A stretch of 64,000 nucleotides of DNA from Chanos chanos (GCF_902362185.1 NC_044498.1:41475036-41539035), one strand, 5' to 3'. Positions 13,504 through 25,224 are shown, numbered from the stretch's first letter. Numbers and translations are program-made. The notes: generated by a model not told the origin, from the sequence alone.

Positions 13504-13656
13504 GTGATCTGTCTCCAGTACAGATGACACCCATCTCTCAGTCCCAATTTATCCCGCTTTCAGAGGTGCTCTGTTCAATCATCTCTGACATGAATGCTGC
13601 TGATGTGGTGGTCAACCAGGAGGCTCTGATAAATCATATGATGAAAGCCCACCCAG
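13504..13656 (+). CDS. stox1: stox1 coding exon 2 (start of winged-helix domain)
   Basis: Completes codon 111 and encodes residues 112-161 plus one base. The protein reads [20 protein letters not shown], then [20 protein letters not shown], and ends MMKAHPG, in register with human STOX1 ([20 protein letters not shown]). Acceptor TTAG at 13500-13503 and donor CCAG/GTACTT are good. Residue 160 is His (CAC at 13650-13652), where human STOX1 has Tyr153, the site of the pre-eclampsia-linked Y153H variant. Confidence 0.9.
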
Positions 13657-13792
13657 GTACTTACTACCGGATGTTCAGCAGCATACCTTATTGTCAGAGT
13701 GTGCATCTACAGCAAGTTTCATAAACGTTCAGTATCATAGATATTTACTTTGTTCAACTACAGATTAAGCTCTTCCTTCCTGTAAATTTCAG

Positions 13793-16214
13793 GAATGACC
13801 ATCCCCACTCAAGACATCCTTTACAGTGCCTTGGGAACTTTGATAAAAGAAAGAAAAATCTACCACACTGGGGAGGGCTACTTCATTGTTACCCCAAGGA
13901 CCTACTTCATCACCAACAGCCTGGAGAAGGAGGAAAGGTGGTGGACAACAGGAGAGAACTCTCTCCCCTCTCCTCCTCCTATCACCTACCTGCTGAGCAT
14001 TGAGAACTCTGTGGATGCCACTACTCCACCTGTGGCCCACTGTAAGTCCTGCAGCTGCTTTCACTCACAGACCACTGTACCCCCATCTGTACAGGACCAA
14101 AATTCTGTCAGTGAGTGCACAGGCAAAAGTCTCAAGTGGTCCAAAGAACAGAAGCCATCTGTCCAGAACCAGTCCACGTCCACAGCAGCTGACTGCCAGG
14201 CAAGCGAGATCAGCAAATCCACATGCACTACCACTGGTAATCGCAAGGATAAACCTAGCCGCAAGTTTGGCCTCAGCCTGTTCCGCAGAAACACAGGGAA
14301 AAATAAGGAGAACAAACCGAAAAAGGAATACGCCACCTTCTCTGGACAGTTCCCTCCAGAAGAGTGGCCAGTGCGGGATGAGGATGACCTAAATAATCTT
14401 CCAAGGGACCTGGAGCACGCTATTATCAAACGCATAAACCCTCAGCTGACTGTTGACAACTTGGTCCGGCACACAGTCTTGATGAAGAAGCTGCAGGACA
14501 GGGGAGAGAGAGGGGCTGAAAGAGCTGTGGATAAAGGCATGTCTACTGAGATACTTGTCTCGAAGCAGAAGCGCCACCCCCCCAAATCTGGAGGCAAGAG
14601 GTCTGCCTCTAGAGCTGCTAGGACTAAGAGAAGAGGCCCTATAGCCAGAGAGAAACAGAGACTGAAGACCAAGGCTCTGCAGTGTGCTGACAACTTAGAA
14701 GGTGACGATGTAATACCCTCTCACCCTCAGCCTGAATTGTTTCTGGATGAGCTTGATAGCCATGACGACTCTACCACTGTGGAGGCAAAGTATGTGTATA
14801 AGAAACGTATAGAGAACCCTTTTCAGGGGATACCCATTAGGGACACTACTCAGACAGTGGGTCACAGAGAGCACAGGAGACGAGAGAATAAGAGGCAAAA
14901 TTCTGGATACAGGGAACATGTAGGTCACAGGTCAAAGTCATGGGACCCTCACCGTGCAAAAGGTGCATCAGATGAGACAGAGAAATCCCACACCCTCAAG
15001 GACAGATCCTGTGAACGTCTTCAAGACAGAGGCTTAATCATGGACTCCACCCTGGACCCTAAACCTATTGGAGAACTCTCTAGTAATTACAGCCCTCTCT
15101 ATCCAGAGAGCTGCACCCTGAAGATGGAAGAAAAGGTCAGACAGCTCAGGGGAAGACAAGTTCGAGGCAAGGAGTGTAGAGACAAACACAATAAGGAAGT
15201 CACACCCAGGATCATAGAGGATGGAGATATAAGAGGTGTACCTGACCAGAAACATAAGGCAAGTCCAGATCACCCATCTCATCCTTATGAAACCACAGAT
15301 GCAGTCATGTCTTGGCCCAAATCCACTGTTCCGCGTAGGCTGACCGTATGTCATCTTAACATCAAAGAGGATTCCAGTGATCGACCAGACCTGCTTGCCT
15401 CACACCAGCAAACCAGTAGTATGGCAAGCAGTAAACCGGCACTAGACATGAGGTGCATGCACAGGAGCACAAGCCAGGTGGAAAGCGATGGCTACACTGA
15501 TGATGACAAACAAATCTACCAGAGAGCAGAGGGGGACTATGATGAAGATGGCTGCAGCTCTTTGTGTCTGAATGAGGACTATGTTATTGGCAGCAGTGAG
15601 GTATCCCTCCCAGGATTGACCCAGTGCCGGCAGTCCCTCAGTGTGGATGGGCAATGGGAAAGCAAAGCGGAAGGAAACACAACCAGTGCCCAGTTGGACC
15701 ACGTCAAAATCAATCCCAAACCAAATGTAGCTTACAAGTGGCAGTTGGCCAGCAATGAGTACCAAGCAATGCTGTCCATCAGTCGGCATGCATCCAGCCC
15801 CAGATATGAGGACCAAGGTGTGGGTGAGAGATTACAGCCAGGCGGTCTGGGTTTGGGAACCAGATCTCCAACAGAAAGCCTAGGTTTGGGTGAAGCAGTA
15901 CATTGTTCTGCTTTGGGAGACCACGAGCCTACTGAGGCCCATGACAGCAGTATTTTTGACTACTGTCCGATGAGTGAGTTGGACACAGACACTGAAACTG
16001 TGCAGAAGTATACAAACGAAGGAGACAGCCAGTCCAACCACAGGGTGTCTGCCTTACACATGGTGGATAGATCTCATGGCCAGTCAGAAGCCTGGGAGGA
16101 TGAAATAGTCCATCCCACAGTGAGTGAGAGTCAGAGCATGCCCAATGCAGCATGTTCAGGAGAAACAGTGGAAAGTCACAATAACACAGTAGACAGCGGC
16201 ATTGACTCCCCAAG
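13793..16214 (+). CDS. stox1: stox1 coding exon 3, main exon of storkhead-box protein 1
   Basis: STOX1 is a transcription factor with a winged-helix domain related to FOX proteins. This exon encodes residues 162-968. The rest of the winged helix comes first (DILYSALGTLIKERKIYHTG then EGYFIVTPRTYF, about 167-195). A second conserved block at about 319-420 has KFGLSLFRR, FSGQFPPEEWPVRDEDDLNN and IIKRINPQLTVDNL, again very close to human STOX1. The long middle is low-conservation, charged and Ser-rich, as in the family; basic clusters (for example KKRIENPFQG) may aid nuclear import. The exon ends SGIDSPR at donor CAAG/GTCAGT. The four-exon CDS totals 3060 nt, so 1019 residues against about 989 in human. 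No break is seen. Confidence 0.93.
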
Positions 16215-16554
16215 GTCAGTCACTTACACTATTGTGATGATTGTGTAGTGTACCATTAAATCCAATATGATATTTGGAAAAAAATGAAGCTAGAATGATG
16301 CACTTTATATGACCGAAGACTTAATGAAGTTGTTGCCCACAAGAGCCTCACTTAAAATGAATTACAGACCAGGACATTTGTAATAATAGTAATATCTATT
16401 ATCAGCATTTATTCATTTTCTCCGTCAGCCTGGAATATTAATGTTTTTATCGTCTTGTTTGTTATGAACTGTTTCTCTGTGTTATACATTAAATGACATT
16501 AATCTGTGAGTTTGCCATTTGAATGACTATTCATGCGTGTGTGTTCCTCCACAG

Positions 16555-16708
16555 GACATGTTTGAGTCTAACATCAAATAACTCAGCGATACTGAGGGGA
16601 CTGAAACGTGGTGGTTTCTTGCAAAATCTGGAGAAACTTCACTCCAAAAGCACCAACATGCACACTCAGAGCTCTCTGCTTCAACTCACTCCTGTCATGA
16701 ATGTCTGA
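16555..16708 (+). CDS. stox1: stox1 coding exon 4 (C-terminus)
   Basis: After acceptor CCACAG at 16549-16554 the frame reads [20 protein letters not shown] and ends [10 protein letters not shown] before TGA at 16706-16708. Human STOX1 ends SNNSVILDGLKRRQNFLQ and LLPLTPVINV. The phase joins exon 3 exactly (AG plus G gives Arg). Confidence 0.92.
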
Positions 16709-16755
16709 ACATCTCTCAAAACAACCTATGTTTTGGACTCTTTCTAATAGTTTTG

Positions 16756-16786
<31 letters not shown>

Positions 16787-16815
16787 CATGTTTTGCCTCT
16801 GCTTGTAAAATTCTG

Positions 16816-16847
<32 letters not shown>

Positions 16848-17030
16848 AAAAGGAGACCTGTACTCAAGTAAGAATTTTTGTAATCAGTGCAGATCATTTC
16901 ATATCCATTTTTGGGTTCATGCTATTTCTTCTTTGGAGGTTACTTGAAGGACCCCTGTCCTCTTTTTTTTATGTGGAAACTTTATCTCGTCATTCCTTCT
17001 GTATGAATAAATGCGTTGAATCGTCTGTTC
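16709..17030 (+). other. stox1: stox1 3' untranslated region with poly-A signal
   Basis: An AATAAA hexamer lies at 17006-17011, about 300 bp after the stop. The region also holds an (AT)n run at 16759-16783 and a (CT)n run at 16816-16844. The true end may differ. Confidence 0.6.
16759..16844 (+). repeat. (AT)n and (CT)n microsatellites
   Basis: AT run at 16759-16783 and CT run at 16816-16844, both inside the presumed stox1 3' untranslated region. Confidence 0.9.
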
Positions 17031-17104
17031 CATTATATATTTTGGTGTGTAAACCCTTGCCCTTGTGGGAATTTAGCATGAGTAATTTTACATCTGTCTA
17101 TATA

Positions 17105-18003
17105 CAGTTAAGCCCAAAATTATTCATACCCATGGCAAATTTGGATATTAATGATACATTTTGACTATTCCTATGGGGTTTTTTTTGGTACATTTTTACC
17201 AAAAATGCCATGTCCAAAATTATTCACACCCCTTGAAATTGTCACAAATGCATGACAAAATGCAAGCTCCTATACCATTCCAAATGGTCCTGGTAATTTC
17301 TACCATGTTCTAGAGCATTCTAATCAACTATAAATTGAGAACAGCTCATGCAGTAGCTCTCTAGTCAGTTACTAGTCAATTGCAAGTCATGGCTAAAATC
17401 AAAGAGCTTCATGAGGACATCCGGTTGCACGCGTGGCTGCTCACAAGATGGGGAAAGGCTATAAAGCCATATCCAAGTGATTTCAAGTGCTAGTGGCAAC
17501 AGGGCAAAGCATAATCTAAAAGTACACTGAAAAATCTCAAATGGTGGGGGGAGGAAGCCAAAAGTGACCCTTGTGCAGGCAAGAATGGCAGTGTGAGAGG
17601 CCAAGAAGAATCCAAGGATCACCACCAAGGCCATCCTGATGAATCTGAACAATTCTGGTACCAACATCTCAAGGCAGACACTCCAGCACACACTGCACAA
17701 GGCTGGTCTCCATGGATGCCAACCAAGGAGGACTCCACTTCTCCAAGACAGGCACACAAAGACCCACCTAGCCTTTGCAAAAGCTCAGCTGGACAAAGAA
17801 GAAACATTTTGGTCATCTGACCACAGCACTGATGACCAAAAGCTCTCTTCTTTTCTGTCTTTGAGAAACGGAGTCCTCCTTGGTCGGCCCTCACCGTCTT
17901 TTGTCATTTTTGTCATTTCCAGCCAGATGAAACCTATTAGTCGAATAAAAATCCACTACAAATCCAAATTTGGCATAGGTATGAATAATTTTGGACTTAA
18001 CTG
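17105..18003 (+). mobile_element. Tc1-like DNA transposon, internally deleted (899 bp)
   Basis: The ends are inverted repeats: CAGTTAAGCCCAAAATTATT at the left and the reverse complement of CAGTTAAGTCCAAAATTATT at the right, matching over about 45 bp with few differences. TA flanks both sides, the Tc1/mariner target duplication. A second inner copy of the terminal motif at 17212-17233 suggests an IR/DR-type end. The interior has a transposase start (MAKIKELHEDIRLH from 17389) and a later piece (STTIS-type linker then QTLQHTLHKAGL and FAKAQLDKEETFW) in decayed frames. The C-terminal catalytic part is missing, and typical full elements are about 1.6 kb, so it cannot move itself. Confidence 0.9.
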
Positions 18004-18009
18004 TACATA

Positions 18010-18950
18010 TATATCTCGTCCAGAATAACAGAATAATTTATTGCTTTCAGATAAGAAGGTTTTAGAGAGATCGGGCGAAACACGCCGTTTTGGCATAAAA
18101 CTCCCTGAGAAATTCACACTGTCTTCTAACGATTCCACGTACACGCCGAATCTTCCACTCTGAGTAGAACACAGCGTTAATAAGTGAACGGCCGAAAGAG
18201 ATAATGGCAATTGGGCTGGTACCACTGTTTACGCTTTATTAAACCAATCCTAGAAACAAGGTGCGCCCTAGTGGCTGGTTTCACGTACCACGCTCAGTGC
18301 AACACAACCCAAACGAACGGAGACGAAGGATTTTGGCTGACGCCATATTTATGAGAGACAAACAGTTTGACTCATTATATTACACTATATTCTGTTGTCC
18401 TCCATTATACCACTTCATTACTTTTGCTTAACTAGAAGTGTTGTAAAGTGCAATGTGAAGAGGCAGTTTTCACGCAAACACCATAATAATCTGTTTTGTC
18501 AGCGTCTGACCCATTCCTTCAGTACTATTACAAATCGGTCCATATCACAGCCGTAACTGGACAAACAATTGTATTTTGCCTAATATTTTATCTCGTTTGA
18601 TCGCATGGTTCAAGTCCCTAGTTTTCTCAACGTAATCAGACTTCTCATTCCACCCACAAAAAGTTGACTGAATCGCCGTTACGAATGATGTGTTCCTCAA
18701 GCATGTACAGGCCTGTCACTGTTTTTTGTGATGTCTGGAAATGTGAAAACTTTGTAAATTGAACGCTCAGCGAAGCAGTTCTGCTGACTTCTATATGTGA
18801 AATATCTGCACATTTGAAATGCGCTTACATGAACGTGCATATTGCAATACACCACAAATACTACCCCAGGTGACACGAGCTAAATGTTAAGTGAAATATT
18901 TATATACAAAAAACACATTTTCGTGGCCAATACGAAATGCCCAGTGTCAC
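18010..18950. other. Intergenic DNA between stox1 and the zinc-finger gene
   Basis: No coding signal seen. It has a CTCF-like motif on the minus strand at 18263-18274 (GCGCCCTAGTGG, one mismatch to GCCMYCTRSTGG) and a YY1-like CGCCATAT at 18341-18348. Confidence 0.5.
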
Positions 18951-19250
18951 CCCAAAACTCTAGATGGCAGTCCTGTCCCCCTTTGTTAGGTGAACTGCTT
19001 AAACAGTGTTGGCGCCAGAAGCGGAGTGGCGCCAGCTCTCTGGACAGAGAGAGGAGAAGACCGCAGTGAGTGCAGACGCAAGCAAACCAAGATCGTGAAG
19101 ACATCGACCGTGCAGAGGCTTTGACGACAACAAGTAAAAAATCCCACCAAGGAGCAAGAGGTCGGTATTTTCGTCGAAGACTCCGAATACTATTTGTGTA
19201 ATTCTTTCTAATATATTCAAAGAAGTCTCCGTCCGTGCAATATTTGGATT
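18950..19250 (+). promoter_or_regulatory. Possible first promoter / 5' exon of the zinc-finger gene
   Basis: Locally CG-rich, with a repeated GGCGCCAG motif (19010-19035) and a possible donor at 19066 (CGCA/GTGAGT). The coding exon begins after an acceptor at 21061-21066 (CATCAG), so at least one upstream non-coding exon is expected; this is one candidate. Confidence 0.35.
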
Positions 19251-19716
19251 ATCCCTTATTAAGCTAACGTTGGTAAACTTAGCTGGCTAACTAGCGTGCT
19301 ACGTTGTGCCAAAAGTTTTTTTCGTTATTGTGTTGATAACCTCCAAATACACGAAGGGATCCTGAAAGTGTGTATTCGCCAGTAGTTGGTTCTCCGAAGC
19401 GAAACGAATTTCAATACATTTACCTTATGCCCTATTCCAACCCGTGAAAGACACCGTGAAACGCCACGAAGCTCGGATCAGTGTGATATGGCGGTAGCTC
19501 GCTAGCAGAGTGTTGTAGGCCATGTTGTGTTAGTGGGCTACAAATATGCTAAAGAATTATGTAGCATTCTCAACTGTGGTGTTGTGCGTTTCTCCGCAGC
19601 CTACGCACGCGAATTCGTCTCCAAATGTCTATCGATCACATAAATGTTAAACACCTATTGAGATACATTTTTTTATTTCCCTTCCTTTTGTCGGTGGGGG
19701 CATTCATATTGTTGGT

Positions 19717-19780
19717 TATATAAGATGGGGGACGCCTTTCCCGGGCTTTTACAGAGCTCATCGGTTAGCCATTTTGGTGT
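19717..19780 (+). promoter_or_regulatory. TATA-type core promoter candidate for the zinc-finger gene
   Basis: TATATAAG at 19717-19724 is followed about 30 bp later by a pyrimidine-rich possible start, and by TAGCCATTTTGG at 19766-19777, which fits YY1. Further YY1-like motifs lie at 19488-19494 and 19995-20005. This could be an alternative start in what would otherwise be intron. Confidence 0.35.
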
Positions 19781-19799
19781 CCGACCGTGTTATCGCTTC

Positions 19800-21066
19800 G
19801 CATTATAGCCGTCGTTCCCTAAATAGCATTCCGCAGTGTTTGTGTATTTACATGTGTTTAACGTTTAGGTTTTGTTTCTTTTCGCCCTGAAATTGTAAGA
19901 TTAACAGTGAAATCAAATTATTTGCTATTCGTCAGCGATGAATGTTGAAAGTGAAATGCGTGGCTACATGCCTTTTGTAGGGCGGAAGCTAGCGGCGGCC
20001 ATTTTAGGGCTAACTAGCTGCGTCTCCAACTCATCATGGCACAAGATGCCTACCCGCAACAGCCCTTTAATTCGGAGAAACGACTGAGTCGCTGCTTCCA
20101 CACCCATTACTACGTCTGCACATGCAGAGAGATTTACGTTGCGTTCGCACAAAATATAATGAACAATGAATTTTGTTTACTAGTCTTGAACGCTGTTTCA
20201 CAACTTGTTAACTTGCTATTTTGCTAGTTAGCCAGCTAGTTAGCAGATTTTGCCAGCAGAAGGAAGCTAACTAGCAAGCTATTTAGCGAGCTAAGTTAGC
20301 CAACTATGAAATTCCAAAGTTGCCCTTTTCTCAAAGTTTTAAGTTGGATGAAATTCGAAGACGTCATAGCATTGTCCATAGGGAGGATATAGGACAACAC
20401 TTCCCAAAATATGCTATTTGGCGCAGGTTTGCATTCTGTGTACTTTCACTAATTACCTGTTGTGTTTGCATCACCAGACATATCTATCTAGCCAGCTAGC
20501 TTAATATCAATTGCCCACCGGCTAACATTAGCCAGCTTCTAGCAACAGTGCAATTTGCTAACTGGGTATGATTCTTGCTCTATCGATTGGTATTAAGTGT
20601 TTTTTCAGCCATGTATGCCTGTATATATGCCATGTTTTAGGTAGGAATGTTTTGTCACCTGTTACAGGCACGTGATGTTAATGGTTCATTATCTGTTTTG
20701 TTAGTTTACTAATAATGTATGTGTATGTTGTGCAACAGTTGTGTATTCTTATAGCACTTGATATTGTTTCCCTTGTTGCCTTTGCAGTCAACTGCCCTGT
20801 TGGAAATTTAGGTTACTCTCTGGTTCCAAACGTGAGCCTCTGGGGTTATGTTACTATTGACTGATTTTATGTTATTCACCTCTAATTTCCTTTATTATTG
20901 GTTATGCATTGTTTTAGTATAGCTTAATGCCCCTTTTAACTGTTGTAGCTTTATTTCAAACTGTTATGCACCTGTATTTCAAACTTTGGAAAGCTGAAGC
21001 TGGCATACCAAAGTGTGTGGCAGCGTTGTCTAAATGCACCTCTTTTGGTTTCTCTTCTCTCATCAG
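19800..21066 (+). other. 5' intron / leader region of the zinc-finger gene
   Basis: No coding exon recognised. It is full of short GCTA/TAGC motifs (for example around 20222-20310), giving many small palindromes. It ends at acceptor CTCTCATCAG (21057-21066). Confidence 0.45.
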
Positions 21067-21198
21067 GCAGGATTTCCTGGCTCCACCTGTATCAGATCTT
21101 TCCCCCTTTTTTTGCTACACTGGTAGAGAGCGGTGCTCGTTGAGCAGCGCTTTCACACAGACGGGAACACGGAAGTCGTTGCGCTGGAGTGTGTCCTA

Positions 21199-22827
21199 AT
21201 GGCCGAGTCAGAGACTGAGTGTGACACGCCGGGCCTGGACACGTTAGGCTCGGAGTGTGTCATAGCCCACACGCAGGTGGGCGACCTGCATTATGCAGCT
21301 GAAACAGAGATCATGACTCAGGAAGACAAACGAGGTCTTGACCTTGAGGCCATTCATGGCTCAGACCTTGCCAAAATCCAGGGTCTAGGCCCTGAATTGG
21401 GTGCGGTGACCTGTGTGGATGCAGATCAGATAGTAACAGAGACGGATCATGATTACACTAAGGCTGGAGACTCGGACCAGCAATATTTTGCAAGTGCAGA
21501 CATGGTCAAGTGTGAGGGCAATGAAGCCCTGCTGGGGGAGGTGCTTCTGAAGGCAGAGATGGGAGGAGCAGGGGCAGAGCATGTAGTCAAAGTGGAGTCA
21601 GACCATGGAGGAGAGCTAACAGTGGAGTCAGAGAATGGTGTTGTCATCCACGAAGCACACGGTCTGCAGTGCAATGAATGTGGAGAGATCTTTGGCAGCA
21701 TGACAGACCTGCACCAACACTTTGAAATCCATAAAGCGACCAATCCCTATATCTGTGTCCACTGTGGCGAGAGCTTTGCGGTAGAGTCCAGCCTGAAGAG
21801 CCACATGAAGATTCACATGAAGGAGAAGAGCTATGCTACCACTGGAGAGGAGATGGTGGGCAAAGGAGTCATGGACGCATTCAACCTGAAGCCCCACCAG
21901 ATTTTGCATTCCCCTGAAAAGCCCCACCGGTGCTCAGAGTGCGGCAAGAGCTTTGCCGCAGCCATCACCCTCAGAGAGCACATGAAGATGCATTCTGACG
22001 ACAAGCCGTACAAGTGCACCCAGTGCAGGAAGAGCTTTGTCCGGCGACGTCACCTGAAAAAACACCAGGAGATGCACGCCCGCGAAAAGCCGTTCAACTG
22101 CGGCCAATGTGGCAAAGGCTTTGCTACCGCTTCCAACCTGAAACAGCACCAGAAGACTCACTCTGGCGATAACAAGCCGCACCGATGCGCCCAGTGTGGC
22201 AAAGCCTTTGCTGCGGCAGCCACTCTGAAAGAGCACCAGAGAATTCACTCGGGAGAGAAACCATACAAGTGCAACATGTGCAGGAAGAGCTTTGTAAGAA
22301 AGCGCCATCTGAAGAAGCATCAGCTGGTTCACTCTGGAGGAAAGCCCTACCGATGCTCCCAGTGCGAAAAGGGCTTCAACCACTCCTCATCTCTTTCAAG
22401 ACACCACAAAGTTCACCTGGAGGCCAAGATGTACTCCCAGACTGACAAGGATTTCTTTGGAAACCAGATGAAAAGGAACGTGCACGTGGGTGAAAAGCCA
22501 TACAGTTGCAACCACTGTGAGAAGAGCTTCAATCACTCGTCCTCCTTGTCCAGACACCAGAGAACTCACTCCGATGGCAAGTCGTATACCTGTGCCCACT
22601 GTGGAAAGAGGTTCAACCACTCCTCGTCCTTGGCAAGACACCAGCGTGTTCACTGGGATGAGAAAGCCTCTTATGGTGCTGTAGCGCCGGGCAAGAGCTT
22701 CTCTCATACCATCCTAAAGCAGAGGATCCTGTCCTCGGAGAAGCCCTACAGGTGCTCGCAGTGTGGGAAGGGCTTTAATCACTCATCGTCCCTGTCTAGA
22801 CATCATAGAATTCATATAGATCAGTGA
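21199..22827 (+). CDS. C2H2 zinc-finger protein, 542 residues, 11 intact and 3 degenerate fingers
   Basis: A probable sequence-specific nuclear DNA-binding protein. The start MAESETECDTPGLDTLGSEC at 21199 is the first in-frame ATG after an in-frame stop (TAG 21124-21126). Residues 1-156 are acidic, with no KRAB, SCAN or BTB domain seen. The finger array runs from about 157 to 540. Eleven fingers keep Cys2His2. Three further units at finger positions (after fingers 2, 8 and 10) have lost their cysteines, for example APGKSFSHTILKQRI. Finger types recur: FAAAxTLxEH then FVRxRHLKKH occurs twice, and NHSSSL(S/A)RH four times. Linkers are mostly of the TGEKPY kind or variants. The whole coding region is one exon. 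I do not recognise an orthologue with certainty and give no symbol. Confidence 0.9.
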   Translation: MAESETECDTPGLDTLGSECVIAHTQVGDLHYAAETEIMTQEDKRGLDLEAIHGSDLAKIQGLGPELGAVTCVDADQIVTETDHDYTKAGDSDQQYFASADMVKCEGNEALLGEVLLKAEMGGAGAEHVVKVESDHGGELTVESENGVVIHEAHGLQCNECGEIFGSMTDLHQHFEIHKATNPYICVHCGESFAVESSLKSHMKIHMKEKSYATTGEEMVGKGVMDAFNLKPHQILHSPEKPHRCSECGKSFAAAITLREHMKMHSDDKPYKCTQCRKSFVRRRHLKKHQEMHAREKPFNCGQCGKGFATASNLKQHQKTHSGDNKPHRCAQCGKAFAAAATLKEHQRIHSGEKPYKCNMCRKSFVRKRHLKKHQLVHSGGKPYRCSQCEKGFNHSSSLSRHHKVHLEAKMYSQTDKDFFGNQMKRNVHVGEKPYSCNHCEKSFNHSSSLSRHQRTHSDGKSYTCAHCGKRFNHSSSLARHQRVHWDEKASYGAVAPGKSFSHTILKQRILSSEKPYRCSQCGKGFNHSSSLSRHHRIHIDQ

Positions 22828-24870
22828 GGGTATAGCTAGGTTTTGTGCTGGTGAATATTTCCCAGTTTGTCCCCAGCTTTAACCCAGTCATTTCAGGCCA
22901 ACTTTAAGCAACATTTACGTTGATGACTAAAACATAATGTAGAGGCTAGTTTTGGCCTGAGCTGAAGGGACTTAACCCCTTTACTGATAGTAAGATTTTT
23001 GGTTAGGTCCTTTAACTTTTTATGAGCGATGAATTTCAGTAAGTTGTCTGACATTGTGTGGATTCCCTTCTGTGATTGTGCATATATTCAGCTTGATTTG
23101 ATACAGCGCCTCTGTTTTTAAAATGACACCTGTATGATAAAGATGTTAACTTGTGGTGATTTGGTGAATGCTGACCCTGGCTAGTTCAGTTACGCTGAGT
23201 CTGAACCGAAAAAAATTGAGACTTTTTTTTGCATCTCATTGCATCCTTTTTGACGTCAACTCAGTCAAGAGCCTCAGATATAATTGACGACCAATAAAAG
23301 AGATCCTGACTGAACCAGTCACTTTGTCCTTGTATCTAAACCCCTCTTGCCACCTCAGTGGGTTCCCAAGCTGGTATCAATTGTAAATACTTGTTGATTT
23401 TTTTTATATACATATGTATAGGTGACTAGTGTGAAGTTTTGTTCTGAAATGGAGCTTTTTCCCTTTTTTTTTTCCCCCCTTCCCTCTCCATTTTTTTGGT
23501 GCATCACCCAGTTAGTTGTCATCTGTAGTACAGAGATGTGTAATGGGATGGTGACTGTCAGCTAAGGAATATGGCTCCATTCATCTTATTAAAACTCATG
23601 ATGTGTAAGTTTCTGTAAGCAGAGCGGACTGTGCAGCAGCATCAGGAGCCATGCTAGTCTGCTGATGTGGTTGGAGAACTTAAACAACAAAAAGAAACAA
23701 AACAAAAAACTGAAGTGAGAAAAAAAAGATTTAAAAGCTAATTACTTACAGTAGCAGGTTGTTCTAAGGCCTAAGTGATCATGCCTCTAACACCCAGGAA
23801 ATGGCGCCCTTCTCTGGCTGATCTCCAGCCTTGTGTTTTGCCTGCTTTGTTATGACCAAAAACTGAGGAGCCAAAAAGCATTTCCCTGGCTAGAGGAAGG
23901 GGTGGAAATCTTCTCATGGAGCTCTTTAAAGTCAACAGGCTCTTAGACTTTGTTTGGCTCTTTAGTGGTTAGATTGCAGATTAAAATTCTAAGTTGCTGT
24001 CAGACACAAGTTCCATAATGTACCCTTTAATACCCACCACCAAATATGTGTTAGCAGGTGAGCTGTGCATATTTACAAAGTTATTCCTCGCTTATTGGTA
24101 TGGAAACTACTTCAGTCAGCAGTGTATAGCATATAGTTAACTTATATTCTGAGTACATTTCTGCAGTTTATCAAAATTTACAGTGTAATTGTGTATACTT
24201 ATCAAACAGAATGATATCGCTTGCTTTCCCCAACACAGATTCAGGGCTTGGTTTTGTGTTTCCCAAAATTCCATGGGTTTGCGCTTTCTACTCACAGCTC
24301 TGTGTATGGAGAATCTTTTACAAACGGATGTATTTTTTTAAATATTGGTTTGGGTCATGTGAAAGGGAAATGAAAGGAATACTGTTTTTATGGGAGTGAA
24401 CGTGGTGTTGAACATTTTTTCTTTCCTTTTTCTTTTCCTTTGGATAACAATTGTGCTTCAAAGCGTAGCATAGGCTTATTCATTGTGTTAGATAGGTGCC
24501 TTATTGCATGCAGTGTAGAAATATATGCTGAGCTGTAATTAAAAAAAGAGGTTTTGGCTATTCGTCCCTTTGTTCCTATACATACTAACCAACATTTTAA
24601 TTTGACTTCATACTTTTTTTTTTTTTTTTTTGCTCCTCTGTATATGAGTATGTTTACACTGTTATTTCTGTCGTTTAATTTCCCAGTCTTTGTCAATTTG
24701 GCCTCAGTGTAGAGTATTTAGAGGTTATAATAAGAGGTTCCAGTACAGTTGATCCATATCTTGATTGCCCTCTATTTAGTGGTCAAAACTTGTTCCATTT
24801 GTCTGTCCCTCATCTTTGAGTGGCTCATATATGGACAAATAAAGGTTGTTGACTATCAATATGTGTCCCG
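22828..24870 (+). other. 3' untranslated region of the zinc-finger gene (likely)
   Basis: No other gene is seen. Poly-A signals AATAAA occur at 23293-23298 and 24838-24843; the second is followed by GT/T-rich DNA, typical of a cleavage site. Poly-T and poly-A runs are common (for example 24614-24631). Confidence 0.5.
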
Positions 24871-25224
24871 TTTTATTATACTGAAACTGTGTCCAGTGCT
24901 CAGTAATGACATGCTATGCAAGATGTACTGGTTTTGTAACCCATATCCTACACTCAGATGGAGTGTCTGAAAGCCTTAAAATATATCGTACAAGTCAGCA
25001 AGTGTTCATACACCACGTCGTCTTTGATGCAAGTTTCATTTTCAGTGATTTTCCATTATGCTTACTTATTACCAGTGTAAGGTTAATCATTGCTCTCCTC
25101 TTATACAAGCCGTTTCCAAACTACTTTCAGCTCTAATAGGCTCAGCAATACAAAGCACCGTTTAGCTTGGGGTATTAATCGTTTTGTTCAGTGGGATTTT
25201 ATAAATGCAGCGTTGACAGTTACG

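Noticed and set aside
14061-16213. Several open frames of 90-130 residues opposite stox1 exon 3
   Set aside because: Antisense shadows of a long conserved coding exon; no family resemblance.
19010-19040. TGGCGCCAGAAG resembling a retroviral primer-binding site
   Set aside because: No flanking long terminal repeats or retroviral coding remains; better read as a CG-rich promoter motif (GGCGCCAG repeated).
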